Source: Liolophura sinensis (lineage: Eukaryota; Mollusca; Polyplacophora; Chitonida; Chitonidae). Taken from it: a stretch of DNA of 64,000 bases. The stretch spans positions 26,137,764 through 26,201,763 of the forward strand of contig NC_088306.1 of assembly GCF_032854445.1 (NCBI RefSeq), in the 5' to 3' direction. The position numbers and the translations under genes are program-made. Within the stretch, counting starts at the first letter, position 1; every line of letters begins with the position of its first letter. Below, piece after piece: positions 24,583-37,013 of the stretch. A model generated the notes under the pieces. That model worked only from the letters and a program-made list of their open reading frames with translations, made no database searches and was not told where the DNA came from.

Positions 24583-27500
24583 GTTTGTATTTGTTTGATT
24601 GACTGGTGATTGACAGACTAAAAATATTTAATATGTATGAAAGAAAGGCCATCATTTGTATGGCTAAAGAAACTTACGTACCCGTGGTAATACACTGATC
24701 TTTTGCAAGGGGAATCTATGCCTATGTAAGGATTGAAAAGAATACCTTTATATGCCAGGTGAAAAATACTCGGTCCGGAGAGTAAAAGAAGGCTAAAATA
24801 TGAAGTAATGTTCATCAGACAGACATCTGAAAACTATACGTGTAGATACTTTCATTTATCTTCTTAGATTTTTTGAACAGTGTTAAAGGAACTTAAATAT
24901 TTGAATTCTATCGTGGGCTTTATTGGCCATAATGAGGGTGTTTAGGATACTTATGTCACATGACCTTTTTTCCCCTTATGTTCACCAGAAGGAAGAAATA
25001 TTCGAGAACACTATTTCAGTAATCTTTTACTCAAGGCTGAAGAGAGCTATTCCAACAGTCACTGTCATGTGTGGAGTTGGAAAAACTTCCTGTGAGGTCA
25101 AGAGTTCCTAAACCATGATAGTATAGTTGACCTTTGAATTCAAATGTTTGAATACCGTTAACTCTTCACAAAAATCCATAAAAAATAAATGAAAGTATAT
25201 TTAGACATAGTTTTAAGTGCTTCATGTGGTGTTGCCTACTTTGATTTTGAGTGACCTTTTCCTTTAAAGTTTTGAACCTGGGTTTTGTAGGTAATATTTT
25301 ATGCCTATTTATCTCCCTGTACACATGTATCTGTCTGTTTACTGCACAGTGAAGAACCAGTCCCACATGGCTGTTCCCATGCATCTGTCTGTTTACTGCA
25401 CAGTGAAGAACCAGTCCCACATGCCTGTACATATGTATCTGTCTGTTTACTGCACAGTGAAGAACCAGTCCCACATGGCTGTTCACATGCATCTGTCTGT
25501 TTACTGCAGTGAAGAACCAGTCCCACATGCCTGTACACATGCATCTGTCTGTTTATTGCACAGTGAAGAACCAGTCCCACATGGCTGTTCACATGCATCT
25601 GTCTGTTTACTGCACAGTGAAGAACCAATCCCACATGCCCGTTCACGTGCATCTGTCTGTTTACTGCACAGTGAAGAACCAGTCGCACATGCCTGTACAC
25701 GTGCATCTGTCTGTTTACTGCACAGTAAAGAACCAGTCCCACATGGCTGTTCACATGTATCTGTCTGTTTACTGCACAGTGAAGAACCAATCCCGCATGT
25801 CTGTTCACATGTATCTGTCTGTTTACTGCACAGTGAAGAACCAGTTTCACATGCCTGTACACATGCATCTGTCTGTTTATTGCACAGTGAAGAACCAGTC
25901 CCACATGGCTGTTCACATGCATCTGTCTGTTTACTGCACAGTGAAGAACCAATCCCACATGCCCGTTCACGTGCATCTGTCTGTTTACTGCAGTGTGAAG
26001 AACCAGTCACACATGCCTGTACACGTGCATCTGTCTGTTTACTGCACAGTAAAGAACCAGTCCCACATGGCTGTTCACATGTATCTGTCTGTTTACTGCA
26101 CAGTGAAGAACCAGTCCCGCATGTCTGTTCACATGTATCTGTCTGTTTACTGCACAGTGAAGAACCAGTTTCACATGCCTGTTCACGTGCATCTATCTGT
26201 TTACTGCACAGTGAAGAACCAGTCGCACATGCCTGTACACGTCCATCTGTCTGTTTACTGCACGGAACCAATCCCCCATGCCTGTTCACATGTATCTGTC
26301 TGTTTACTGCACAGTGAAGAACCAGTCCCACATGCCTGTTCACATGTATCTGTCTGTTTACTGCACAGTGAAGAACCAGTCCCACGTGCCTGTACACTTG
26401 TATCTGTTTACTGCACAGTGAAGAACCAGTCCCACATGCCTGTTCACGTGCATCTGTCTGTTTACTGCACAGTGAAGAACCAGTCCCACATGCCTGTTCA
26501 TATATCTGTCTGTTTACTGCACAGTGAAGAACCAGTCCCACATGCCTGTACACATGTATCTGTTTACTGCACAGTGAAGAACCAGTCCCACATGCCTGTT
26601 CATATATCTGTCTGTTTACTGCACAGTGAAGAACCAGTCCCACATGCCTGTTCATATGTATCTGTCTGTTTACTGCACAGTGAAGAACCAGTCCCACATG
26701 CCTGTTCATATGTATCTGTCTGTTTACTGCACAGTGAAGAACCAATCCCCCATGCCTGTTCACATGTATCTGTCTGTTTACTGCAGTGAAGAACCAGTCC
26801 CACATGCCTGTTCACATGTATCTGTTTACTGCACAGTGAAGAACCAGTCCCCCATGCCTGTTCATATGCATCTGTCTGTTTACTGCACAGTGAAGAACCA
26901 GTCCCACATGCCTGTTCACGTGCATCTGTCTGTTTACTGCACAGTGAAGAACCAATCCCCCATGCCTGTTCACATGTATCTGTCTGTTTACTGCACAGTG
27001 AAGAACCAATCCCACATGCCCGTTCACATGTATCTGTTTACTGCACAGTGAAGAACCAGTCCCACATGCCTGTTCATATGCATCTGTCTGTTTACTGCAC
27101 AGTGAAGAACCAATCCCCCATGCCTGTTCACATGTATCTGTCTGTTTACTGCACAGTGAAGAACCAATCCCACATGCCCGTTCACATGTATCTGTTTACT
27201 GCACAGTGAAGAGCCAGTCCCACATGCCTGTTCACGTGCATCTGTCTGTTTACTGCACAGTGAAGAACCAGTCCCACATGGCTGTTCATATGTATCTGTC
27301 TGTTTACTGCACAGTGAAGAACCAGTCCCACATGCCTGTTCACATTTATCTGTCTGTTTACTGCACAGTGAAGAACCAATCCCACATGCCTGTTCACATG
27401 TATCTGTTTACTGCACAGTGAAGAACCAGTCCCACATGCCTGTTCATATGCATCTGTCTGTTTACTGCACAGTGAAGAACCAATCCCACATGCCTGTTCA

Positions 27501-30500
27501 CATGTATCTGTTTACTGCACAGTGAAGAACCAATCCCACATGCCTGTTCACATGTATCTGTTTACTGCACAGTGAAGAACCAGTCCCACATGCCTGTTCA
27601 TATGCATCTGTCTGTTTACTGCACAGTGAAGAACCAATCCCCCATGCCCGTTCACATGTATCTGTTTACTGCACAGTGAAGAACCAATCCCCCATGCCTG
27701 TTTACATGTACAACTGCAAGGTGCTGCCGAGCTCGTGTCACTGGGCCACCCGCACCCCAGAGGATCCAGAATGTCATCATGATACCAAAGATGGGTGAGT
27801 GCCTGACGCCATCGTAAGAGGGGAGAGGGGAGGATTGCAGGATGTGGAAATTGTCAGTCTGTTGAGAACGGTCAATACTTCTGCCATAAATAGCCACTGA
27901 CACAGTTTTGATAATACCACAAGAATATTTTCTGGTGAAAATTCAAGCCAGCAGAATGCATATGTACCTTTTTTTTTTTTTTTTTTGGCTTTAATAGAAA
28001 AGAGAACGAATAATATAACCCGAGCTGATAAGAAAGAGGGGTGAAAATAGATCTAAACGGTTTGTATTAGCTCGCTGTTATGTGGTGATGTATTGCGAGT
28101 GTGGGGGAAAAATGTTGTAGGTGTCGGTGTTGGTGTCTGTGTTGGTGTCCAAGTAAGCTTTTTTGTTTGGGTCAGTTGAGTAAGGTTTTATGTTTGGGTC
28201 AGTTGAGTAAGCTTTTTTGTTTGGGTCAGTTGAGTAAGGTTTTATGTTTGGGTCAGTTGAGTAAGGTTTTATGTTTGGGTCGGTTGAGTAAGGTATTTTG
28301 TTTGGGTCTGCTAGTCTCACAGTCTTCACATCACCTTTATGAAACTTGGTGGGAATAATGAACATGATTTGGACATTTACTGATTTTGATTATAAATTAG
28401 GGATGTTTGCATTATTCAAATTATCAGGTCTTTGACTCAGCGTTTTACCCAGTACTATGGTGGGCCAGGGTAAGGTTTTTTTGTTTGGGTCAGCTTTTGC
28501 CACAGATTTTACCTCATGTTGCTGAAACTTGTTGGGTACGATGGGCATGCTTTGAAGACTGAATGAAATAAATGATTTTAAATAAATAGTTATATTTGTA
28601 TTTTTATTCAGATTATCAGGTTTTTTGACTTTGCTATTTTATCTTAGCCAGTACTATTCAGTTTTGCTGGCCAGGGTAAGGATTTATGTTTAGATCAGAT
28701 ATTCCAACAGTTTTCACATCATTTTTATGAAACTTGGTGGGAATGATGAACAGGATTTGGGAATTTCCTCATTTGAATAAGCAGGGATACTTGTATTCTT
28801 AGCTCACTGTTATGAAGTAAACTTTTTTTGTTTTGGTCAGCTGTTGTCAAAGTTTTCATGATATGTTCATGAAACTTCTTGGGCAAAGATTAACATGCTT
28901 CAGACTACCATTTGAAGTCAAGCCATTATCTGCGAGCTGTCGGGTTACTCTTAACACTTGTTTATTTATGTGATTGGTGTTTTATGCCGTACTGAAGAAT
29001 ATTTCAGGATGAAACCACAACTATCAGCAAGTTGCTGGCAGACCTTCCAGAAACTTAAGATTCAAATTTATGCAAAGAATTATTGTATGATATAAAATAT
29101 CTGTATTTTATGTCTGTATTTAGAGAGACTTCTTACCTACTTTGTGTTGGAATCTGAACAGTCTATTGCTATTTGCAGTAACTATCAATATATATATATG
29201 TAATTCTTTCTCTTGTTTTTCATATCAGTTTTAAATCTTCATTTATAGGACTTCTGAAGAGTCACATGACAACTGTGTAACCATGACAACAAGCATCAAG
29301 AAGAAGGACATGATTCTGTTTCCAAGGGAGGAGTTGTCGCTGTTGTATCAACTCAGATACCAGGGTATTATCAAACAACACCGGCTCTCCGTAAGAATTT
29401 ACCTAAAAATTATGATTTATTGTAAGAATTATTTGTTGTCGGTGATAGATCTATAGTCCAAGATTGCCCTGAGGTTATGTATGGCAAAACTCTGTTCAGC
29501 CATTGATGGCCCTAAACTGACATAAAAGTGCGCTCCGTTTAAAAAGCCTGATGCAGTTGCTATGGCAGTTTGTCACAGTGTTTGAGACAAAAATTACGCA
29601 TTAAAGACATCTCAATGGCCTGAAGTTTGCAGACACTTGTGTTTTTTATCTTTTTTTTTTATCTATCGATTTTTTGCAATCACAGCTTTCTTGCGATTAA
29701 GTCACATAGGCCTGAGTTTCCTTGGTAACGCTCAAAGCGAATGGCTGAACTGACAGCCTCAACATATTTGACAAGGGCAGATAACTGCATCATGCTATTA
29801 AATAGAATGCCCTCTGACCTGGGTTTGGGGTCATCCTTGGCCAAACAAAACTTTTGCATATCCTAGCGTCAAAGCAGTTAATAGATGTAGAGGCTGACAG
29901 CATCTGTGAAAAAACAAAGAGATAATGTATCCAGTGTAATTTTTTGAAAATTTTTTTATAAATCAAGTGAAGATCAAGAAAACTAAAACTTTCCTGGACG
30001 TCTCAATTTCATTGTTTCAAAAAGTAAATAAGAAAAACATAACCACAGATTCTTGGATTTTACTGTTTTTAAACCCTGGGCCCACTTGTTCGAAAGTTTA
30101 TTAGCTAATACTGGTATTAAGTCATATTTTGTACTTAAATTTTTAGCCAAACTCAGCAGCCAATGAGGTTCTCTGAAGTCAGTGTATAACAGCAGCAGTT
30201 TTGGTTCATATTTAAGACAATGTTACTCAGTTTTTTTTAGGCTAAGTACAAAATTGAAGAGTTAGCTTAAACTTAAATCTCATATTAAGTCTTGAACCAG
30301 TTTTGAACAACAGGGCCCAGGTTGTTTGTTATAATGTTGGTATTTCTATTTTTTCCTACGAGTAGAGCAATAGTTACAACGACAGAATGCATCAGTGTTG
30401 CTTCCCATTGAGGCACCACTGTAAATATCTTGACATTAATACACACCTTCTTCAGGGAGACCGTTTCATGATCTGACTGAAATAATGTTGAGAAAATACA

Positions 30501-33500
30501 GTGTTAAACATCAAGTAAACAGCAACTGAGCATAAATAGTTCAGCACTCTTGACTTCATTTTTACATTTTCTGTTTCAGGAGCTTTCATTGGCTGCCCAT
30601 CTGACATGGAGTTTTTCACCTCCAAAACAAGAGAATTGCACAAGAGTCATTACTACATACCTGTGAGTAACCTGTTCAATGCAAAATTTTGGGACAGTTG
30701 TATCAAATTACACATAGGTCTGCAGTAACCTGCAAACTTTTATGGGTTTCCCCCAGACCTTATGTCCTACCGCCATAATGCTGACTACGGCATAATTAGC
30801 GTATAAGTCGAATATTCTTGAGTAAGGTGTAAAGTCCGGTCTGCTAGCAACCTCCATGGCCTGATGGTTTAATGGTGTGTTAGCGTAGCACGAAGACCCA
30901 AGAGTTTAAATCCAGTTCATGCTGGCTTCCTCTCTAGTCATACATGTGAAGGTCTACAGCAACCTTCAGATGATCATGGGTTTCCCCTGAGCTCTGCCCG
31001 GTGTCCAGCCACCATAATGCTGGCCGCTATCATATAGATGAAATATTCTTGAGTACAGCTTAAAACACCAAGCAAATAAATGAAGAAATAATAAATAAAC
31101 AAATATATCCCCAAGTTGACATTGATATAAGACGGAATACAGAATTGAATCAAAGGAATGAGCCTCCTGAGTTTTTTATGTGAAAGTTTTCCCCAGTGAA
31201 AGGTTGTAAAAGATGTTTTCAGGTTTCTTTCTGCCTCAGCACATGTAGAAGACCATCTTTGGCTTAGTCGATTGTAACTGCTGCGGTAACTTCTGCCTTT
31301 ATCACGACAGTTACAATCTATTTAGCCTACAATGCCTATTTATAAATAAATCAATAAACAAATAAATAAATAACAGTTGTTTGTTAGTATCGTTTTTGTT
31401 TTACTTAAGATCGTTATATTGCTCATTTCACTCCTGTGGTACATGGGAAGTTCTGACAGCAACCTGTGGATGGCTATGTGTTTCCCCCGTTAAGCTGTTT
31501 CCTTTTTTTCTTGGAAAGGATTAAAGAGTAAAACACCAATTGATTAGATAAATTAAAATATTTATTTCCATTTCTGTTTAAACACAGTTTGCCAAAGATC
31601 TCCTCCAGGAAGCCACTGTTTGTAGTATCAGCATCATGCCCACATGTGACAGAGAAAATGAACAGGTAAGAACAGATCAGAGGTGTAATTATCTCAAAAC
31701 ATGACACCTGAATGGTGTGTGGTTATCAAAATATTTGACATGTCATATGACATCAGAGTGGTCCTGCTGGAAAGCGGATGACACATGTAGTCCGGCATTT
31801 GGGGATTGAAGATAACACCCTCCTTGGCAGATAATATCGTATGAATCATCTGGTTCTTTAGAGTAAACACAAAAAGCATGATGTACATAAATAATACTTG
31901 GAAATTTGATTGTCTTTAATATGCTCATTGTATATTGATTATTTGGGGGCATTTCTGGTTCATTTCACTATAGCTTTGATCTTGCTGCAACCTTAATGCA
32001 CTTCTTCCATGTCTAACATGTTTAACTCCCATACTCGATAGATGTGTATGTATGCTTGGGGTTTAACGTTGTACTTAACAATTTTTCAGTCACATGACAA
32101 CAAGGAGGCATTAGGTGTGAAATGTCCCAGTGGGCAAGAATTAATAAATGAGCAAGAACAAGATTGATTTATTTATAAATAGGCATTGTAGGCTAATGTG
32201 TCTTAAAATCCCAATCAAATAAATAAATAATCACAGAAAATATACTGTGTTGCGTATTTTTGTAGTTTTGCTGTGACGTACGACATCTGCAACAATCTCC
32301 AAGATTTCCTGGCTCTCAAACTTTACTGGTCGCCAGAGAGGGCTCTCTCAGCCAATCAGGATCCAGGTATTTCTGTCACTTTACTGTTGTGTATTCTGCT
32401 TCCCTCCTTGGCCCATTCGACTAAATTATTGCTGTCATTGGATAATGATAGTTGACACACTCACTTCAGGTCGCAGGCTTGAGCTTAAAGCTTGTTGATT
32501 CGGCTGAAATTTTAATTTCGCAGGTTTAGCAGGGCCTTGTTATTTATCTTGTTCTTGCTCATTTATTAATTCTTGCCCACTGTGGCATTTTCATTTTCTA
32601 CTTTAATTTTAATACCAGGAATGAATTTTATGTTCTATGTTACGTATTGATGAAGCATTTGAATCGTTTGTGTGTTTCAGTGTCTCGCCAGCATGTGGAG
32701 CGTCTCGTGGAGTCTGTGATCTGCCATGATCCCTGTGTCGAGCTAGGGTGAGTCGTTCGTCATTGACGTATTGAAGTTAACTCATTTTTTGTTTAACACA
32801 TTGCAAACTTATACAACAAAGGGTTTTATTGGTGGTGGAAATCAGGATGGCCAGCTACTCATACCCCAGTCCCAAGTCAGCTGATATTAGTTCTATTTGA
32901 ACTCTGTCTTCAGAACTTTTAATATAGGACAGATTAGAAAAAGCGACATCTGAGATAAAAAGGACTCAAAAAGGGTACCCTCTTCCACTTTTGTGAACAC
33001 AACCTTGGGCAATCCAGTGACCTTTTGCAAGTAACTGACAAGCTTCCCCACATTTGACAAATGTACTTACCACCCACCCCCACCCCGCCCCCGTCGAGCT
33101 AGCACAAAGTCTATGCCATATTGGTGGACGGCTGGTGATCTCTAACAACCTTTAGGTAAAACCCGCCTCGTAGGCAGCTTTACTAGCTTTGCCAAGTGTT
33201 TATTGCCACGGGGTCCCTCAACAACTGTGGAAACTGGGTTGTTTCTATTTTCATCTGACCACAATATTGTGCTTGTTTTAGTAACTTTTGTCCATTTAAC
33301 CATCTGTCTGTTCCTTTTGGCAGATGAGATTGGGAAAATGTTTTCTTTGTACTTTCAGACAGGTATGATAACTTCAGTATAACTTGCTGTTCTGGTTGTT
33401 TGACCTGAAGTTATGTTGTTCAGAACTCAGATTCATGGCAGTTTAAACATCAGGACCCTTTGTTTATTTTACTTTTATTTATTTATTTATTTGATTGGTG

Positions 33501-36500
33501 TTTTATGCCGTACTCAAGAATATTTCACTTATACGATGGCGGCCAGCATTATGGTGGGTGGAAACCGGGCAGAAACCCACGACCATCCGCAGTTTGCTGA
33601 CAGACCTTCCCACGGCCGTAAAGGAAGCCAGCATGAGCTGGACTTGAACTCACAGTGACCACATTGGTGAGAGACTCCTGGGTATTTTACTTTTAACAAG
33701 GCTAAATATCAGTCATTGTGATGGATGATGAAGTACATCACAGATATGATTTACCCTGATCACGCAGAAGTGAAACTGTTGTTTTTGGGTTTTTTTTTTT
33801 CTTGTTCCACAGAGATTCTTATACTTCTGCAAAACGTTTGTCTGTTTCCTGGTATAAACATCTAAATAGAAATGTCATAAATTGTGGTAGTAAACCATAG
33901 AAAATTGTAACAAAAAATTTACTCAAAATAAGGATTTGACAGATCTAATGAAAGTGGCTCCTGTTATGTAATTTTGGCTGGCTATACAACACCTTTGTCC
34001 AAATAAAACTACTTATTTATCAGTAATTATTAATTGATTGATTAGTTTTTTTGTTTGGACTAAATATACTGCATGCATACACATATTTATTTTTTGTTTT
34101 TTTTTCTGATTTTTCCTTGTGATCGTTTACAGAACCTGTCCAAAGAATACATCCCTTTCTGTGAAAGTGGGTTTCCAGATTTTACAGCCAGGCCTTTTTG
34201 AGGTAAGCACTGGTTTATTGTACATAGATCTCCGGTAGTAGTAAGCACCATTTCTGTATTTCACCTAATGTTTAGCACCTTTTGTGTGACACATTTTAGC
34301 AGGATTCTGATTGATTCAGCCACCTTATACATGCACACTTAAGAATGTTTAAAGGTTTGGATAATTTCTTTACCAGAAAAACTTAAGTGTTGTCACCACC
34401 GCCATTTTGTAGGTCTGAAAGAATATTTGTACATGCCAAGCCATCTGTAAAAGACAGTATTAATCATGAGAAGCAGAGGTACACTTACCTTAGTGGTAAT
34501 GGGCGGGACTGACATTAGCTAGCACAAGAGTTTGTGTACAGTCCCTGTTCAGGGCTGGAGTTTTTGAGATTTGCCTGTTCTGTTTTTTGGAAGGGAAAAT
34601 TTGCAGTTCATTAGGGTAATGGGGCACTTTTATCATTGTTGAAGACTTCATGTCTCACATCTTACTGTGTGATGTGCAGGTGCATATTTCACATGTTCAT
34701 GAGTAACTTGCCAAAGTTAAGTGGTTTAACACAAGGATTCTTACATTTCTATAATTATGCACCATCAAATAAAGAGAACCCCTCAACCTTCTTGCATTTG
34801 AAAGAGCAGCTTTCAGTGCAGTTTATGCATGTTTTTGATTTGATTTTGAAGACAAAACTACATTGGTTGGATTGGCAAATTTCAGGGTTTCACAGAAAGT
34901 ATAATTTTTATCAGTCTACACAGAATAATGTCTTCAGAAGTTTCACCTTGCAAATGTTCGAAAAGGTTAAAGAATTACATTAGCTCTAGGATCTTTTTTT
35001 CTTTTGTGTTTTGAGTCAGAATGTTTTCTTTCACAGCTTGGAACACATATGAAGTTAAACCTGAGGTACGCCCTGGGTAACCATAGCAACCTGGTGTCAC
35101 CAACCTACAGCCTGCCGTCTCCCTCCATTACCAACAGCGATTCGAATGCGACGATATCAGCAGAGGACCAGCTGGTGTTGGAGTCTGAAAACCTTTGGCG
35201 AGATCGGAGTTGTAGTGTCTCATCATCTCACAGTGCTGAACCAGATAGCATACCAGTCACAGTTAAGCGAAAGTCATTTGCCACCAAGTCATACTCGTTT
35301 GGGGACCTGGGTCCTACGGGTTCTGGTGACTCAACAGAAGATCCTTCTAAAGTCAGGTAGGGAGCAAGTGATGACTCAGTGGTTAAAAATGCATGTCCTT
35401 CAGTTTTAGGACACATGGGATGTGAGTTCAATTCCGGCCTTGGACAGGGAATTTCTAGTTTCCGCCGCTATAATTTTTTAAAGAGCCATGGTGACTGTAA
35501 ACGATCAGCAATGCGTGACACGTGTAAATGTGGGCATTTACACAGTCTGGTCATCGTTGAAACCCATGTGCCTCCACCAATATTTTTTGTGGTTTAATCT
35601 GGGATCTCGTTTCCTCCATCCATAAAGTTTACTCTCATTGTAGAAATGAACAGCTCTTGAATTCAGTGTTAAAGAAACATCCACAGTCAGCTATGTGAGA
35701 TTTCATAGAGCCTTATAGAGCTTCGTAGAGGGAACATTTAACGGGGGTTTCGTCATATTAGATTCAAAACTTCTTGAGTATGGCATTAAACAACAGTCAA
35801 ATAAATAAATAAATAAACAACTAAGGTTGTCAGGAGTGTGAGTTGTGCTCTGAACAAAAGAAGCTTGATTACTAAACAGATTGTCATAAATGGTGTCTCC
35901 GGTGTGATGCTTCAGTGAGGCAGCACTATGGCAGCCTTGGAACTCATTGTCTGGCTAATAGGACAATAATCAATCAACCTATTACAGTGTAAAACACATA
36001 CATCTCATCTTTACTTGACTTGTTTCTGTGTTATACCTCGTCATACTGCTCAAAAATTCACACTTATTTCTTTAAAACAAGGCGCTAGCTCAGCGTATTG
36101 ACCCAGGAGTCTCTCATCAATGCAATCGCTGTGAGTTCAAGTCCAGCTCATGCTGGCTTCCTCTCCAGCAGTACGTGGGAAGGTCTGACATCAACCTGCA
36201 GATGGTCGTGGGTTTCCCCCGGACCTTGCTCGGTTTCCAACCACCATAATGCTGGCCGCCGTCATGTAAGTGAAATATTCTTGAGTACGGCGTAAAACAC
36301 CAATTAAATAAAAATAAATAAATTTAAAGCAAGGCCGTTAGACAAACAAAGTATTTCTTTTTTAGTGGGTATTTGTTTGAGATTTGGCATGTAGACGTAA
36401 TGTTACTTTTTCTTCAAAAAGACATTGTTTGAAACTATTCCTTTTTGTGTTGATGTACATATACATGAGACTGTTTACTTGTAGTAAGGCGGGCAGAGGG

Positions 36501-36894
36501 AAACCCATCTGCAGGTTGCTGACAGACCTTCCAGTCTTTCACCAGCATGAGCTGGATTTGAACTCACAGTGGAGTTTCATTTTATTGATTTCTAGCTTAT
36601 ATTCTTTTAGACATTCAGTTCCATGTATTCTTTTATTTATTGAATACTGTTTTAAACCAGTTTACCAATCATGTTTTAAAATCCAGCCAAAATTTGTGAT
36701 TAGCACTCTGTCTTGTTTTTTTATTTTGTAGATTTAAGAAGATAGAGCGATCCTCGGCTGTCCCTCCTCCTCGACCGGCAGCTCCACGCCTTCTGCTACC
36801 CTCAGTCAGAGTTCCTGACCCCACCCCATCATCTCTGATGGACCCAGGCAACTTCCTGAAGAAAACTTGCCTCATATATGTGCCAGCTGACTGA
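21889..36894 (+). CDS. TRAPPC14: TRAPPC14 (C7orf43/MAP11-like), TRAPPII complex subunit
   Basis: Twelve exons with GT-AG junctions and closing phases give about 617 codons (human protein about 580). Exons: 21889-22290, 23414-23636, 24496-24582, 27677-27794, 29249-29390, 30580-30662, 31588-31665, 32266-32366, 32681-32747, 34133-34202, 35037-35356, 36732-36894. The most diagnostic segment is VTYDICNNLQDFLALKL (exon 8), matching the vertebrate VTYTLLNNLQDFLAVRL region; ELGTHMKLNL and TKSYSF near the end also fit. In mammals TRAPPC14 is a metazoan TRAPPII subunit that links the complex to Rabin8 during cilium formation and was described as microtubule-associated. An in-frame TAA at 21865-21867 precedes the ATG; a second Met at 21925 is an alternative start. 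Assignment rests on recalled similarity and conserved exon order. Confidence 0.93.
25310..27676 (+). repeat. 54-bp minisatellite made of the TRAPPC14 intron 3/exon 4 splice junction
   Basis: I count about 44 units before the true exon 4; the 45th 'gaagaacc' is the exon itself. The unit is 54 bp (18 codons), with common 50-bp variants lacking four bases of 'ctgtctg' and a few shorter variants. Each unit holds the pyrimidine-rich acceptor 'ctgtttactgcacag' followed by 'tgaagaaccagtcccacatg', the same order as the exon 4 border at 27676/27677. The 54-bp units are open in the exon 4 frame (VKNQSHMPVHMYLSVYCT) and largely open on the other strand, which produces long spurious ORFs; 50-bp units introduce a TGA at the junction. 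The array lies wholly in intron 3. Confidence 0.95.
27677..34202 (+). CDS. TRAPPC14: TRAPPC14 exons 4-10
   Basis: Exon 4 (27677-27794) reads VKNQSPMPVYMYNCKVLPSS and begins exactly where the upstream minisatellite ends. Exon 5 has LSLLYQLRYQG, exon 6 LAAHLTWSF, exon 7 (phase 2) LLPKISSRKPLFVVSASCPH, exon 8 the diagnostic NNLQDFLALKLYWSPERA, exon 9 VESVICHDPCVELG and exon 10 SLSVKVGFQILQPGLFE. Each has a vertebrate counterpart in the same order. Cysteine positions in exons 4, 5 and 9 may be lineage-specific. Intron 4 (27795-29248) holds nested 27-bp and roughly 190-bp repeats plus a SINE; introns 6 and 9 hold SINEs. Confidence 0.93.
28060..28900. repeat. nested repeats in TRAPPC14 intron 4: 27-bp units inside roughly 190-bp units
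   Basis: Between about 28150 and 28312 'gagtaaggttttatgtttgg' plus 'gtcagtt' recurs about six times at 27 bp. Larger diverged units are marked by 'gaaacttggtggg' variants at about 28342, 28525, 28731 and 28871. Confidence 0.8.
28963..29062 (-). mobile_element. SINE fragment
   Basis: 'gtgattggtgttttatgccg' to 'caagttgctggcagaccttc', head missing. TRAPPC14 intron 4. Confidence 0.75.
30740..31110 (+). mobile_element. two adjacent SINEs, second near full length
   Basis: Partial copy at 30740-30845, then a copy with a tRNA-like head ('ggcctgatggtttaatggtg', 'agtttaaatccag') and tail 'accaagcaaataaatgaaga'. TRAPPC14 intron 6. Confidence 0.85.
31430..31555 (+). mobile_element. SINE fragment
   Basis: 'agcaacctgtggatggctat', 'gtttcccccg', 'taaaacaccaattgatta'; just upstream of TRAPPC14 exon 7. 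Confidence 0.65.
33473..33690 (-). mobile_element. SINE, well preserved
   Basis: 'gattggtgttttatgccgta', 'ggcggccagcattatggtgg', 'gccagcatgagctggacttg'. TRAPPC14 intron 9. Confidence 0.88.
34778..34978 (+). mobile_element. MITE-like element, copy 4
   Basis: Same family; 'cctcaaccttcttgcatttg' at the left, 'gttcgaaaaggttaaagaat' at the right. TRAPPC14 intron 10. Confidence 0.8.
35037..36894 (+). CDS. TRAPPC14: TRAPPC14 exons 11-12 and stop
   Basis: Exon 11 (35037-35356) starts LGTHMKLNLRYALG and continues through a Ser-rich disordered tail to TKSYSFGDLGPTG, close to the vertebrate Ser/Arg-rich SFSHQ region. Exon 12 (36732-36894) is Pro-rich (SSAVPPPRPAAPRLLLPSV) and ends CLIYVPAD-stop, where the vertebrate protein ends CKVLVVEPVK. 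A tRNA-headed SINE lies a few bases after the exon 11 donor, and a diverged copy of the last about 100 bp of exon 12 follows the stop codon. Confidence 0.88.
35357..35825 (+). mobile_element. tRNA-headed SINE at the TRAPPC14 exon 11 donor
   Basis: 'gatgactcagtggttaaaaa' (A-box-like) and 'gtgagttcaattcc' (B-box-like) begin about 10 bp after the splice donor; a tail 'gagtatggcattaaacaaca' plus AAATA repeats ends near 35818. The middle differs from the main family. Confidence 0.7.
36083..36335 (+). mobile_element. SINE, near full length
   Basis: Head 'gcgctagctcagcgtattga' with 'gagttcaagtccag', centre 'accataatgctggccgccgt', tail 'acggcgtaaaacaccaatta' plus AAATA. The best tRNA-like head in the window. 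Confidence 0.92.
36480..36582 (-). mobile_element. SINE fragment
   Basis: 'aacccatctgcaggttgctg' and 'gagctggatttgaactcaca'; only the head-proximal half. TRAPPC14 intron 11. Confidence 0.75.
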
Positions 36895-37013
36895 GTCCCC
36901 CTCCTCACCCAGCATCCCCACACCTCCGGCTACCCTCAATCAGAGTTGTTGACCCCAGCCCCTCATCTCTGGTGGACCCCGATAACTTCAACTTATGTCC
37001 CGCTGACTGAGAC
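36780..37013 (+). repeat. diverged tandem duplication of the TRAPPC14 terminal coding segment
   Basis: The stretch from 'ttctgctaccctcagtcaga' to 'gctgactgagtc' (ending about 36898) is repeated at about 36923-37013 as 'ggctaccctcaatcagagtt' to 'gctgactgagac'. The copy includes the stop codon, lies in the 3' UTR and has internal deletions, so it is not translated in the model given. Confidence 0.85.

Noticed and set aside
25501-26805. Long ORFs on both strands (over 400 codons) in the 54-bp array
   Set aside because: They are read-through of the TRAPPC14 intron 3 minisatellite; same unit in two strands and frames, no start context, and the array ends at a verified exon.
36083-36180. tRNA-like sequence with a B box
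   Set aside because: It is the head of a SINE with the family body and tail, not a tRNA gene that folds properly.
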